Assembly (NCBI GenBank): GCA_002412715.1 | Contig: DHVP01000032.1 | Span: 1-57,004, forward strand | Direction: 5' to 3' | Origin: Deltaproteobacteria bacterium UBA5205 | Lineage (GTDB): Bacteria > Desulfobacterota > Syntrophorhabdia > Syntrophorhabdales > Syntrophorhabdaceae | DNA: 57,004 nt | Shown here: positions 18,901 through 27,689 of the stretch, piece after piece | Layout: each line of letters begins with the position of its first letter | How positions within the stretch are numbered: the first letter of the stretch is position 1 | Notes under the pieces: generated by a model | What the model saw: only the letters and a program-made list of their open reading frames with translations | What the model was told of the DNA's origin: nothing | Database searches by the model: none | Translations under genes and position numbers: made by a program

Positions 18901-19554
18901 ATGTTCGGGAGGACGTATCTCTTGAGTGAAGACCACTATCGTTCCCTTGTAGACCTGAGTCCCGACATCATTTATCGCCTGGATAAAGAAGGACGGATAC
19001 TGTTTATTTCCAACGCCGTCGGACAACTCGGCTACGACCCGGAAGAGCTTACAGGGAAACTCTTTGAGGAGATAGTTCATCCCGACGATCACGGGAAGAT
19101 GCCCGCTCATTTTGTGGAAAGACGCGTCGGCGGCAGATCCACGCGAAGAATGGAGATCCGCTTCATCAAGAAGAACAGGACGATCCAGAACTATTCCCTT
19201 GCTCAGGTCACCGTCGAACTGACTTCCAGAGGGAAATGGGATGTTTCCGACGCCGACATTGCGAATCCGCGAAAACGTTTTTTGTACTCACAGGGTGTCG
19301 CCCGGGATATTACGGAACGCAAGCTCATGGAAGAAGAACGGGAGAAGCTCATTGTCGAACTCAAAGAAGCCTTGTTCAGGATCAAAACATTGAGCGGATT
19401 GCTTCCCATATGCAGTTCGTGCAAGAGAATACGCAATGAGGAGGGTCGGTGGGAACCATTGGAGGACTATATAAGAAAACATTCGGAGGCGGAATTCAGT
19501 CACACCATTTGTCCGCAGTGTGCAAAAAAGACATACCCAAACTATTTTAAATGA
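18901..19554 (+). CDS. PAS-domain protein with C-terminal Cys4 module
   Basis: A 217-residue soluble protein. Residues about 10-145 are one PAS/PAC module (YRSLVDLSPDIIYRLDKEG, then GVARDITERKLMEEE). A short coiled coil leads to a C-terminal module with C171-x2-C174 and C204-x2-C207 (LPICSSCKRIRN, SHTICPQCAKK), a pattern common at the ends of Desulfobacterota sensor proteins and probably a zinc knuckle. It has no kinase, cyclase or receiver domain. Its stop overlaps the start of the next histidine kinase gene by 4 bases (ATGA), so the two are translated together and probably work together. The start ATG has only a weak GGAAG upstream. Confidence 0.78.
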   Translation: MFGRTYLLSEDHYRSLVDLSPDIIYRLDKEGRILFISNAVGQLGYDPEELTGKLFEEIVHPDDHGKMPAHFVERRVGGRSTRRMEIRFIKKNRTIQNYSLAQVTVELTSRGKWDVSDADIANPRKRFLYSQGVARDITERKLMEEEREKLIVELKEALFRIKTLSGLLPICSSCKRIRNEEGRWEPLEDYIRKHSEAEFSHTICPQCAKKTYPNYFK

Positions 19555-20825
19555 GACAGTCCCACGATCCGTCGCGTTTTACTCTGAAGAAGTCCGCGCC
19601 CGTTCTTGCCATCCTTGAAAATCTCCCGCTTGGCATCGTACTCGTCGATCATTCAAGGGTCTCCAGGTATGTGAATCCGAAATTTACACGTATTACCGGC
19701 TACACCATCAACGATGTACCCACCGGCAGAGATTGGCTGGTAAAGGCATACCCCGACCCGGAACACAGGAAGAAGATAGTGGCGGCCTGGAAGAGAGATT
19801 GTTCACCGGGAGGCACGTATGAGGCGGTGGAAAGCCGGATCGCGTGCAAGGACGGGCAGAAGAAGGTCATATCGTTCCAGGCGACCTGTCTTAAGGACCT
19901 CACCGTCATAGTGGTGAGCGACACTACGGCACGCAAACAGATAGAATCGGGGGTTTCCCTCAACGCCCGCGTGGCACGGAACAGAAGCGGCGAGATCATC
20001 TATTATGAGGGTACCACCGAAGATAGCCGGAGGCTGATGGAAGAGGAGAAGAGGGAACTTGAGGCGCGGCTGCGCCAATCGGAAAAGATGGAAGCCATCG
20101 GAAAGCTGGCCGGCGGTATTGCCCACGACTTCAATAACATCCTTGGTGTGCTTCTCGGACATTGCAGCATTCTGAAGATCAAGATCCCAAAAGACGATCC
20201 GCTGCAGACACGTGTGAGACAGGTCATCGATACGATCGAAAAGGCGGCGAGCTTTACAAAAAGTCTCCTTGCCTTCAGCAAGAAACAGGACGTTGTCCTT
20301 GAACCGGTCCGGATCAATACAATATTCACGAGGAGCACGTGCATCCTCGAAGGGTTGCTGCCGAAAAATATCGACCTCGAAATAGCCCTTGACGATGAGG
20401 ATGTGACGATCCTGGCGGATATATCAAAGATCGATCAGGTGATGTTGAACTTGATCACAAATGCCCGCGATGCCATGCCGCAAGGCGGGAAGATCACCAT
20501 CCAATCGAAAAGGGTCACACTCGATGAGAAGTTCCGCCAGGCCCATGGATACGGTGTCCCCGCCGAGTATGTCCTGATCACCGTGGCCGACACCGGCACC
20601 GGCATAGAGAAGGATGCAGGGGACAAAATATTCGAACCCTTCTATACCACGAAAAAACCGGGAAAAGGAACGGGTCTTGGCCTTGCCATCGTCTATGGCA
20701 TCGTGAAACAGCACAACGGGTACATTAATGTCGCCAGCAAACCAAAGAAGGGAACGACCTTCCACGTGTATTTGCCCGTATCAAAGACAGAGAAGCCGCA
20801 AGGGTCGACGGACCATTCCTTGTAA
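19551..20825 (+). CDS. PAS-domain sensor histidine kinase (cytosolic)
   Basis: A 424-residue protein without membrane segments. An N-terminal PAS domain (about 15-125) is followed by a PAC-like tail (ARNRSGEIIYYEGTTED) and a helical linker. The dimerisation/phosphoacceptor domain has GGIAHDFNNILG with the phospho-accepting His at 192. The HATPase_c domain carries the N box NLITNARDAMP, the G1 box DTGTGI and the G2 box GKGTGLGLAIVYG. No receiver domain is attached and no response-regulator gene is adjacent, so its partner lies elsewhere. It overlaps the upstream PAS/Cys4 gene by 4 bases, which suggests the small PAS protein is its signalling partner. Confidence 0.9.
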   Translation: MRQSHDPSRFTLKKSAPVLAILENLPLGIVLVDHSRVSRYVNPKFTRITGYTINDVPTGRDWLVKAYPDPEHRKKIVAAWKRDCSPGGTYEAVESRIACKDGQKKVISFQATCLKDLTVIVVSDTTARKQIESGVSLNARVARNRSGEIIYYEGTTEDSRRLMEEEKRELEARLRQSEKMEAIGKLAGGIAHDFNNILGVLLGHCSILKIKIPKDDPLQTRVRQVIDTIEKAASFTKSLLAFSKKQDVVLEPVRINTIFTRSTCILEGLLPKNIDLEIALDDEDVTILADISKIDQVMLNLITNARDAMPQGGKITIQSKRVTLDEKFRQAHGYGVPAEYVLITVADTGTGIEKDAGDKIFEPFYTTKKPGKGTGLGLAIVYGIVKQHNGYINVASKPKKGTTFHVYLPVSKTEKPQGSTDHSL

Positions 20826-20865
20826 TATCGGTGAGCTTCCGTGCGCAGGTTCCAGGCGATCTCTC

Positions 20866-21690
20866 TTACGACTTGATGAATGCGAGCAGATCGGAGTTAA
20901 CCTGGTCTTTACTCGTGTCGGCCAGACCGTGTGCACCGCCCGGGTAGATCTTTAACGTCGAGTTCTTCACAAGCCTGGCTGACTGCAGCGCCGAGGCGCC
21001 GATCGGTACGACCTGATCGTCGTCGCCATGAATGATCAGCGTCGGCACGTCGAACTTCTTCAGATCCTCAGTGAAGTCTGTTTCCGAGAATGCCTTGATA
21101 CAATCATAGGCGTTCTTGTGCCCGGCCATCATTCCTTGCATCCACCACGAGTTGACCAGACCCTGTGAGACCCTGGCGCCCGGCCGGTTGAAGCCGAAGA
21201 AAGGGCCGCTTGCCACATCCAGGAAAAACTGTGCCCGATCGGCCAGGAACGCTGCGCGAAAGCCGTCGAAGACCTCCATGGGCAGCCCTCCCGGATTTGC
21301 CCCGGTTTTGAGCATGAGCGGTGGTACCGCACTCATCAGCACGGCCCTGGCTACGCGCCCGGTGCCGTGGCGCCCTATGTAGCGTGCCACTTCTCCGCCA
21401 CCCGTGGAGTGGCCGACATGGACCGCGTCCTTCAGGTCGAGTGCCTCGACGAGGTTCGCGAGGTCGTCGGCGTACGTGTCCATGTCGTTGCCATTCCAGG
21501 GCTGGCCGGAACGTCCGTGACCGCGCCGGTCATGTGCGATGCAGCGATAGCCGTGGGAGGCAAGGAAAAACATCTGTGATTCCCAGGCATCCGAACAGAG
21601 CGGCCAGCCATGGCTGAAGACTACGGGTTGTCCCGTGCCCCAATCCTTGTAATAGATTTGCGTACCGTCTTTGGTTGTGATGATGCTCAT
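20866..21690 (-). CDS. Alpha/beta hydrolase of the non-heme chloroperoxidase/esterase type
   Basis: A 274-residue cytosolic alpha/beta hydrolase of normal family length. The nucleophile elbow is GHSTGG with Ser95. The oxyanion region is FSHGWPLCSDAW, and HDRRGHGRS lies at about 53-61. The acid Asp is in HGDDDQVVP and the catalytic His in GGAHGL near the C-terminus. These are the hallmarks of the cofactor-free haloperoxidase/esterase group, whose real reaction is usually ester hydrolysis or perhydrolysis. It is convergent with the histidine kinase and stands near small secreted protein genes. The natural substrate cannot be read from sequence. Confidence 0.88.
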   Translation of the reverse strand: MSIITTKDGTQIYYKDWGTGQPVVFSHGWPLCSDAWESQMFFLASHGYRCIAHDRRGHGRSGQPWNGNDMDTYADDLANLVEALDLKDAVHVGHSTGGGEVARYIGRHGTGRVARAVLMSAVPPLMLKTGANPGGLPMEVFDGFRAAFLADRAQFFLDVASGPFFGFNRPGARVSQGLVNSWWMQGMMAGHKNAYDCIKAFSETDFTEDLKKFDVPTLIIHGDDDQVVPIGASALQSARLVKNSTLKIYPGGAHGLADTSKDQVNSDLLAFIKS

Positions 21691-21727
21691 GACATCTCCT
21701 TTTTCTTATTGGTGCAAAGTTATTGTT

Positions 21728-21964
21728 TTACCTGTTTTCGCCCTTTTTGACCCTGCATTTTTCCAGACAATCCGTGACTTGACGATAACATTTGTCCATG
21801 CAGGCCGCCGACTCTTTACCGTCTTCTTTGACCGCTTGATCGCACATTTTCACACATTCCAGGAATGGTTTGTCGCAATCACTGTCGCAATCAGCCAGGG
21901 CAACACCCGATGCCAGCATTAGAAGAACAAAGACCGCGACGAATACAGAGACTGTCTTTTTCAT
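21728..21964 (-). CDS. Small secreted cysteine-rich protein (twin Cx3C motifs)
   Basis: I start this 78-residue protein at 21964 because GGAGGT lies 7 bases upstream and the product then begins with a clean Sec signal peptide (MKKTVSVFVAV, cleavage after GVALA). The mature part, about 54 residues, has eight Cys in two similar halves: C-x3-C-x6-C-x3-C, a 13-residue linker, then C-x3-C-x6-C-x3-C. This resembles the helical-hairpin twin CX3C arrangement held by disulphides, or a metal-binding fold. I do not recognise a named family. The exported location and paired cysteines point to a disulphide-stabilised periplasmic protein. Confidence 0.7.
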   Translation of the reverse strand: MKKTVSVFVAVFVLLMLASGVALADCDSDCDKPFLECVKMCDQAVKEDGKESAACMDKCYRQVTDCLEKCRVKKGENR

Positions 21965-22226
21965 TTCGTTACCTCCGGGGGAGATGATTAAGCAAAACGT
22001 CCCAAATGCTATAGATTCAATATAAACAGTTCCGCGTTTTTGTCCATTATGTGGACCTTGCCAATTGTTCAGGCGGCCGCTGTGTTCAACGTTTCCCCTC
22101 TCAAGTTGCAATTCAGGTTAAAGTGCATAAAATGAACATTATGGATAAAGAAAAAAATGAGAAGATCTAATAAAAGATGAAACGGCAAGGCATGCGCAGC
22201 AAATAAAGGAACAAAGGAGGCCATAA

Positions 22227-22562
22227 ATGCCCGCATCGTATACGGCAATAATGATGGAATCAGAAGATGTTAGATGGCGCGCCAAAACCAATGAAAGCGT
22301 CTCCGACTCCGGGCCTGACGACCGCAGATTGATCATCGAGTTCGAAGGTGATCTTGAGAAGATGCCATGGATAAAGGATATATCCTGTGGAAACGTCATG
22401 GTAGACCTGAATATGCTTGCTGCTTCCGTGCCCGATTTATTCGACAAAGCGTGGCTTCGAGGCCGAGGCCCGCAGGAAGCCTCTGTTGCCGTCATGGGAC
22501 ACCACTACATAATCGATATGCAGCTCGAAACCCCCGGGGGCGTTGATGCCGGGAAGAGATAA
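22227..22562 (+). CDS. Hypothetical protein, 111 residues
   Basis: A strong AAAGGAGG lies just upstream of the ATG and the codon use looks normal, so I regard it as real. The product is acidic, without a signal peptide, membrane segment or Cys pair (one Cys only). It shows a mixed alpha/beta pattern (RRLIIEFEGDLEKMPWIKDI, HHYIIDMQLE). I do not recognise it. It is not obviously part of an operon; the next gene starts 150 bases later. Confidence 0.55.
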   Translation: MPASYTAIMMESEDVRWRAKTNESVSDSGPDDRRLIIEFEGDLEKMPWIKDISCGNVMVDLNMLAASVPDLFDKAWLRGRGPQEASVAVMGHHYIIDMQLETPGGVDAGKR

Positions 22563-22714
22563 CAACATGGAGCACCCGGGGCCACCTGTATAAATAATCT
22601 CGTGCCGGCTCATCTGAAATACTGCTTGAATTTACTCATCGTTGAGTTAATAATATTTCCTACAGTAATAGCAACAGGACTGTATACCGCCGTGTTATGG
22701 TTGAGGAGAAAACC

Positions 22715-23221
22715 ATGAAGAAAGCCTTATGGATGGTGATTGTCTTTGGTTTGTTGATCGGGTTTGAAGCCAATATCCTTGCACAGGACGCCACGGACAA
22801 GAAACCGGAGGAAACGAAATCGAATCAGGTCAAAGAAAAAAATGCGTCGGCAGCAAGCGGTGCCTTTGATGAAACAGCAAAGCAGTATCTTGCAAAGCTC
22901 AGGAGCATCGATAAAGAACTTGTGGATGCTCACCGCGCACTTGCCAATTACAACAACCCTCAAAGAAACCAAAACCTGGGTCTTCCTATGGATGAGATTT
23001 TATCGAGTGATGGCGGGTCGCGTGAAAAGTTTGCAGAGAAACAGACGCTGAGGAACAATATAGCCAGGACAGAGGATAAAATAAAAAGTCTTCAGAAGGA
23101 TATTGAAAACCTGAAACTGGACGCATTCAAAAACTATAACGGGAAAATGCCCAAAAATGTATCGGATGCGTGGAAAAGCGAAGAAGACTTCACTGCGTAT
23201 TTAATCTCCAAGACTAAATAG
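22715..23221 (+). CDS. Hypothetical secreted coiled-coil protein
   Basis: I place the start at 22715 (GAGGAG 6 bases upstream); an in-frame ATG at 22697 would add six residues before the signal peptide. The 168-residue product has a Sec signal peptide (MKKALWMVIVFGLLIGFEANILAQD), a Lys/Glu/Asn-rich linker, and then a helical, probably coiled-coil region (AKQYLAKLRSIDKELVDAHR; IARTEDKIKSLQKDIENLKLD). It has no Cys or catalytic motif. It is probably a small periplasmic or surface structural protein. I do not recognise a family. Confidence 0.6.
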   Translation: MKKALWMVIVFGLLIGFEANILAQDATDKKPEETKSNQVKEKNASAASGAFDETAKQYLAKLRSIDKELVDAHRALANYNNPQRNQNLGLPMDEILSSDGGSREKFAEKQTLRNNIARTEDKIKSLQKDIENLKLDAFKNYNGKMPKNVSDAWKSEEDFTAYLISKTK

Positions 23222-23329
23222 CAAGGCGGGTCCCATTCGCTTTGCCTGTCCTTTGGACGGATGTCTCCACGATGTCTATGACGCATCGATAGGCAAGATC
23301 ACCGGGCTGCGAGTCTTCTGTTGATTCCC

Positions 23330-24982
23330 TTAATTCACCCTGAACCCGCTCATCAGCGTCTGCAGTTTGCCGGACAGACCGAGCAGCGTCGAGGCTGACG
23401 TTGCGGTCATCTCCGAGCTTGTGGACGTTTCGTTTGCTACCTCCGCTATGTTGACTATTTCGCGATTGATCTCCTCGGAGGTGGCCGACATTTCCTCTGT
23501 TGCCGAGGCTATCTGGGTCACCATGGTCTGCAATCCTTCCGCGCTGTTCACTATCTCGCCGAGGGATCCGCCGGTCTGGGACACGAGTTCCACTCCCGCG
23601 ATGACCTTATCGGTTGCTTCGGCCATGGCCTTTGTGGCATCGAGTACCTCTTCACGCATGCCCTGGATGGTCTTGCTGATTTCGAGCGTTGCGTCGGCGG
23701 TCTTCTCGGCAAGTTTCTTGACCTCTTCGGCCACGACTGCGAAACCCCTGCCTACCTCTCCGGCCCGGGCGGCCTCTATTGCAGCGTTGAGCGCGAGAAG
23801 GTTGGTTTGATCGGCAATTTCGTTGATGAGACTTATAATTTCCCCGATCTGGTCGGATCGTTTTCCCAGCGACTGGACGAAGCCGGCCGATTGTCTTACG
23901 ACTTCGGCGATGCTCTTTACTTCGTTAATCGACTGATTCACAATATCCGCACCGCTTTTCGCGGTTGCCACGGCGGTATTTGCCGACGATGCTATTTCGT
24001 TGGTATTGCGTGCAATATCGACTATGGTCTGTGCCATCTCCTCGGCCGAGGACGCGACCTGGGAGGATTTTGCCGCCTGCTGCGACGAACCGTTTCGCAT
24101 CTGATCGGCGTGGGCGCTGAGTTGCTCGCTTTCACCGGTAATGCGATCGGCGGCCTGTTTCACTTCATCGACGATTGACCGCCAGTGCAGGACCATGTCC
24201 TGCATCCCAGCCAGGAGCTGGCCTGTCTCGTTATCTCCCCGCGAGGTTATGTCCACCGTCAGGTCGCCTTCGGCCAGCCGCCGTGCGGCACTGACGCACT
24301 CATTGAGCGGCAGGGTCAGATTGCGCATGTAGAAATAGGACATGGTGCTCACTGCGCCGATAAGTACGACGGCAATGGCGATCACGAACAGTACGATACG
24401 ATTGAAGGCCGCGAAATAATCGCCTTTCGGTATTCCGACATAAAGAACGCCGATTACCTCGCCCTGCTGGTCTTTAATAGGATCGTAAGCAACGAAATAT
24501 GATTTGCCAAGTATATCGGCGCTGCCGCGATAGGACGTTTTTTTCTGAAAGATGACATCGTGAACGGGGCCCTTCAGCTTTGTACCCACGGCGCGGGTAC
24601 CGTCAGGGTTGAGTACGTTTGTGGAGATACGGGTATCCTTCATAAAAATGGTCGCCGTGCCGCCGAAAACATCCTTGATCTTGTCGACCAGGACCATATC
24701 GCCGTTCAACGCATAGGCGCCGACCACGAGCTTGTCATCCTGGATAGTGAAAACTGCCTTTTGCCTGGTGCCACCGCCCACGGTCTCCGTGGAGGCCGAT
24801 GATTTTGCATTAAGCAATTCCCAGAACACGTTCAGCCGTGAATCGAGCGTCATATTCGCCTGTTTTATAAGATCTTTCCTGATCTCCCACAAACATGCCG
24901 ATGCCGTTATAGCTACTGACACGGCGATGACGCAGGAGATAAAAACCATAAATTTGGTACCGAGTTTCACATTTTTTCCCAT
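23330..24982 (-). CDS. Methyl-accepting chemotaxis protein with periplasmic single-Cache domain
   Basis: I start it at 24982 (AAGGA upstream, and the product then begins directly with the first membrane helix), giving 550 residues. TM1 is about 8-33. A periplasmic Cache-type sensor follows, including YFVAYDPIKDQQGEVIGVLYVG just before TM2, then a HAMP domain. The long cytoplasmic helical hairpin carries the conserved tip EIADQTNLLALNAAIEAARAGE. There is no C-terminal CheR-binding pentapeptide (it ends GFRVN). It signals to CheA/CheW encoded elsewhere. Single-Cache domains ending in this pattern often sense small organic acids, but the ligand here is unknown. It is monocistronic and convergent with the coiled-coil gene. 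Confidence 0.92.
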   Translation of the reverse strand: MGKNVKLGTKFMVFISCVIAVSVAITASACLWEIRKDLIKQANMTLDSRLNVFWELLNAKSSASTETVGGGTRQKAVFTIQDDKLVVGAYALNGDMVLVDKIKDVFGGTATIFMKDTRISTNVLNPDGTRAVGTKLKGPVHDVIFQKKTSYRGSADILGKSYFVAYDPIKDQQGEVIGVLYVGIPKGDYFAAFNRIVLFVIAIAVVLIGAVSTMSYFYMRNLTLPLNECVSAARRLAEGDLTVDITSRGDNETGQLLAGMQDMVLHWRSIVDEVKQAADRITGESEQLSAHADQMRNGSSQQAAKSSQVASSAEEMAQTIVDIARNTNEIASSANTAVATAKSGADIVNQSINEVKSIAEVVRQSAGFVQSLGKRSDQIGEIISLINEIADQTNLLALNAAIEAARAGEVGRGFAVVAEEVKKLAEKTADATLEISKTIQGMREEVLDATKAMAEATDKVIAGVELVSQTGGSLGEIVNSAEGLQTMVTQIASATEEMSATSEEINREIVNIAEVANETSTSSEMTATSASTLLGLSGKLQTLMSGFRVN

Positions 24983-25164
24983 GGAACCATCCTTTTCCCT
25001 GAATAAGGCGATACGATGCAAACGATCGGCTCTGACATGGTGCGTATCTTTCCTGATTATCGAAAACCCCGGCCTAAAACTTAAATAGCGCTCGATACAA
25101 TAGCACTCCACCGAAACCCTGTCGGCGGTCTTTAAACATCCTATGACTGCATCGTTACTTTTGC

Positions 25165-25193
25165 TTTACAATTCAGGAAACCACTGGTACAAT
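25165..25193 (+). promoter_or_regulatory. Likely sigma70 promoter for the zinc-ribbon/DUF2752 pair
   Basis: TTTACA (25165-25170), a 17-base spacer and TACAAT (25188-25193), placed 27 bases before the ATG of the zinc-ribbon gene, with GGGAGGT between. Each hexamer differs from consensus by one base. Confidence 0.5.
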
Positions 25194-25219
25194 CGGAAAA
25201 ATTTTGAGGGAGGTACGTC

Positions 25220-25798
25220 ATGCGCTGCGAGAACTGTGGTCACGAGAATCCGGAGGGATCAAAATTCTGTATGAAATGCGGAAAAGAACTGGGAGGGTCC
25301 GGTCCCCGGATTGCGGCCTGTCCTCAATGTGGCGCTGAGGTTGCGCCCGGAGCGCTGTTTTGCGCCTCATGCGGCAAATCGATCGGCGCCCCTTACGGGG
25401 AGATAGGCCAGGCCAGGACAATCGAGCCCCCGCCTGTCGAGGCCGACCCGGGATCTTTTACGTCCAGCATTGCCCTCGATATTGTCCTTTCCGTCATCAC
25501 CTGCGGGATATACTGGTTGTTCTGGCAGGCGAGGCAGATGCGGGCGATCAATTACCTTCTGGGGCAGCAAAAGTACAACTTCTGGATGTGGTTCCTGCTG
25601 ACGATCGTGACATGCGGCCTGTATAATATCTATTATGAATACTATATGGCCCAGGGTCTCGTTGAGGCCCAGGACAATCACGGCAGGCCCAGATCGAAGG
25701 ACCTTCCCGTGCTGAGTCTCGTTCTCACGATAGTCGGCCTCAATATCGTAACCGACGCGATCCAGCAGAACGAGATAAACAAGTTCTTCGGAAAATAA
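25220..25798 (+). CDS. Double zinc-ribbon membrane protein (DUF4234-like)
   Basis: A 192-residue protein. Two zinc ribbons occupy the N-terminus (CENCGHENPEGSKFCMKCGK and CPQCGAEVAPGALFCASCGK, each C-x2-C...C-x2-C). A Pro-rich linker follows, then two or three membrane segments with the DUF4234 look (LDIVLSVITCGIYWLFW; WMWFLLTIVTCGLYNIYY). The function is unknown; such proteins are small inner-membrane proteins with a cytosolic zinc domain. GGGAGGT precedes the ATG. The next gene starts on the base after its stop, so the two form an operon. Confidence 0.85.
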   Translation: MRCENCGHENPEGSKFCMKCGKELGGSGPRIAACPQCGAEVAPGALFCASCGKSIGAPYGEIGQARTIEPPPVEADPGSFTSSIALDIVLSVITCGIYWLFWQARQMRAINYLLGQQKYNFWMWFLLTIVTCGLYNIYYEYYMAQGLVEAQDNHGRPRSKDLPVLSLVLTIVGLNIVTDAIQQNEINKFFGK

Positions 25799-26203
25799 AT
25801 GGAGCATTATCTCATTCCCAGGAAACCGGCCCTTGCCTTTGCGGGACTTCTCCTGGCACTTGTGTTCGTGAACATGACGGGGATCGTCTCCGCCGACCGG
25901 ATAGTCGGCGTCATCCCCGTCTTCTGTCCCTTCGAGGCGGCCACGGGCATCCCCTGCCCCGGCTGCGGCATGACCCGAGCAATCCTCAGCCTCATGGCCG
26001 GCAACTTCGGGGCCGCCGCCGTGTACAACCCTTTTTGCTTCTTCCTCCTTTTCATGGTCATAGCCAGCATCGCCCCCGCGCGCTTACAGAAACAGGTACC
26101 CGCAAGGATCGCCAGACTCCTTCCTTATTGCTATATGTTTATTCTCGTCCTCGTTATCGCCTTTTGGATCTTCGACAGATTGCTGCCGCACTGGGGCATC
26201 TAA
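25799..26203 (+). CDS. DUF2752 membrane protein
   Basis: A 134-residue inner-membrane protein with three or four hydrophobic segments. The DUF2752 signature FCPFEAATGIPCPGCGMTRA is at about 41-60, with a Cys triplet (C-P-F...C-P-G-C-G). The function of the family is not established. The start codon abuts the stop of the zinc-ribbon gene without any gap, so translation is coupled. The same kind of pair (zinc ribbon/DUF4234 and DUF2752) occurs in other bacteria. Confidence 0.85.
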   Translation: MEHYLIPRKPALAFAGLLLALVFVNMTGIVSADRIVGVIPVFCPFEAATGIPCPGCGMTRAILSLMAGNFGAAAVYNPFCFFLLFMVIASIAPARLQKQVPARIARLLPYCYMFILVLVIAFWIFDRLLPHWGI

Positions 26204-26379
26204 AGAATCGAATCGCCCACCCCCTTCCCACCATGGTCTTCTTAAAGCCCGACCTGTTCCGACAGCCTTCTCTCCCGATATGACAAAGAAGTAGCGCGAC
26301 AGGATTTGCCTTTCCGGGTGCCGTCTGCGAACTCCAGCGAAGCGGGCGCGAGACAGTTTTTTCCTGCGATGACTCAAAT

Positions 26380-26400
26380 ATGACGGGTTTCCGTTATTGA
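26380..26400 (+). promoter_or_regulatory. Shared 21-base operator-like motif, copy 1
   Basis: The sequence starts ATGACGGGTTT and ends CCGTTATTGA. It is identical over 21 bases to 27592-27612 and matches 36288-36308 at 17/21. The core ACGG-4-CCGT is a small dyad. It lies 103 bases before the start codon of the tandem-VOC gene in a gap with no other gene. It is probably the binding site of a common regulator, the LuxR-type protein at 35.05 kb being the nearest candidate. Confidence 0.55.
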
Positions 26401-26502
26401 CCGTATAACAATTGCACTAGAAACTTAGACTAATAGTAGTGAAGAAGAAGATCTCCCTTACCCTGCCAGGGAGAAAGGCGCCATGAAATCCAGGAGGATG
26501 CC

Positions 26503-27435
26503 ATGTTGAAAGGAATGAAAGGGGTCAACCATATCGGAATGGGGGTAAAAAACTTGCCCGCAATGAAACAGTTTTTCGGGACAACCCTTGGAATGACGGA
26601 AACATATCTGGAGTTCCCCGAGGTCTGGAACCCGATGGTCGATGTATTCCGAACCTCATTGCATAAATTCGCAGGCACCATGCTCCATCCGCCGGCAGGC
26701 GGTATTGTGGTGGAATTGATCGAGATGAGCCTTCCCCATCCGCGGCCGATCAGAAAAATCAAAAGATACGGCGACATTGGGGTCAACAAGATCACCCTTG
26801 CAGTATCTGATGTCGGGAAGTTTTACGGGGATTACCAGGATAGAATCACGTTTCTTTCCGAGCCCAGATCGACAAAACTCCCGGGATGGGGTGGGGGTGA
26901 ATACACCTTCGTGTACGGTCGCGATCCGGAGGGGAATTTGCTGGAGTTTATCTCCGATTCTGCAGCGGAGATACAGGAAACTTTGGGCGGTGCACGCTGG
27001 CTTGGGGTGGCCGTGACCGATCTGGAAAGATCCGTGGCCTTCTATCAGTCGGTAGGTTTCGATGCCGTTGTGGTGAAACCGCATGAAGCTTTTTCCGGCC
27101 TTGTTGATGAGGCCGCCGGCGCAAAGGAGACCACGGTTCGTTCTTGCCTCCTCGCGAACAGCAGGGGTGGAGGCATGCTTGAGGTCTACGAATCCGTAAA
27201 ACCACGCGGTAGATCGATGCCATTTAACACGATGTGGGGGGACTTTGGCTATTTTGAGGTATGCATCGAGACGGACGATTTTCATGGCGCAGCACAGGAG
27301 ACACGGGAAAAGGGAATGGATCACCTTCATTCGCCCGCCATAGCCTTCGACATGGAGGACAGGCAATTCTGGTTTGAATATGTTCAGGATCCGGACGGCA
27401 TTGTGGTTGAAATAATCGGTGTTGTTGAAAAGTAG
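26503..27435 (+). CDS. Tandem VOC-domain protein (glyoxalase/extradiol-dioxygenase superfamily)
   Basis: A 310-residue protein with two vicinal-oxygen-chelate modules (about 6-150 and 162-305). The first starts VNHIGMGVKNLPAMKQFF and ends YGRDPEGNLLEF; the second starts WLGVAVTDLERSVAFYQSVGF and ends VQDPDGIVVEII. Each module has a terminal Glu in the metal-ligand position (LLEF, VVEI), so metal binding is plausible. VOC enzymes include ring-cleaving dioxygenases, epimerases and glyoxalases, and the reaction here is unknown. AGGAGG precedes the ATG at 5 bases. It stands behind copy 1 of the shared motif, so it is likely co-regulated with the cluster that follows. Confidence 0.82.
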   Translation: MLKGMKGVNHIGMGVKNLPAMKQFFGTTLGMTETYLEFPEVWNPMVDVFRTSLHKFAGTMLHPPAGGIVVELIEMSLPHPRPIRKIKRYGDIGVNKITLAVSDVGKFYGDYQDRITFLSEPRSTKLPGWGGGEYTFVYGRDPEGNLLEFISDSAAEIQETLGGARWLGVAVTDLERSVAFYQSVGFDAVVVKPHEAFSGLVDEAAGAKETTVRSCLLANSRGGGMLEVYESVKPRGRSMPFNTMWGDFGYFEVCIETDDFHGAAQETREKGMDHLHSPAIAFDMEDRQFWFEYVQDPDGIVVEIIGVVEK

Positions 27436-27591
27436 GAATCAAACATAGGAGACGAGAAGGCGAGGCACTGCGCTTCGCCTCTTCATCGAACAGGGGTTTA
27501 CCCCTTCGTGTGTGCCCGTTTTTCGCCCGAATTGAATGCTTTTTCCCGGGTCAGGTACCCGATATCCCTCGGGGAGTTATTCTGACAAAAA

Positions 27592-27612
27592 ATGACGGGT
27601 TTCCGTTATTGA
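27592..27612 (+). promoter_or_regulatory. Shared 21-base operator-like motif, copy 2
   Basis: Identical to 26380-26400 over all 21 bases. It ends 77 bases before the start codon of the YCF48-like gene. An in-frame upstream start at 27510 would put the motif inside coding sequence, which is one reason I place the gene start at 27690. Confidence 0.55.
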
Positions 27613-27689
27613 ACAACCCCCACCAGAATAATAAGCTTGAAAACAACCAAACTTACAGAAACAGTTTCCGATTCGATTGGGAGGTGGAC

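Noticed and set aside
27510..27689. Longer N-terminus for the YCF48-like protein
   Set aside because: It has no ribosome site, would contain the shared 21-base motif, and the start at 27690 has GGAGG and a proper signal segment.
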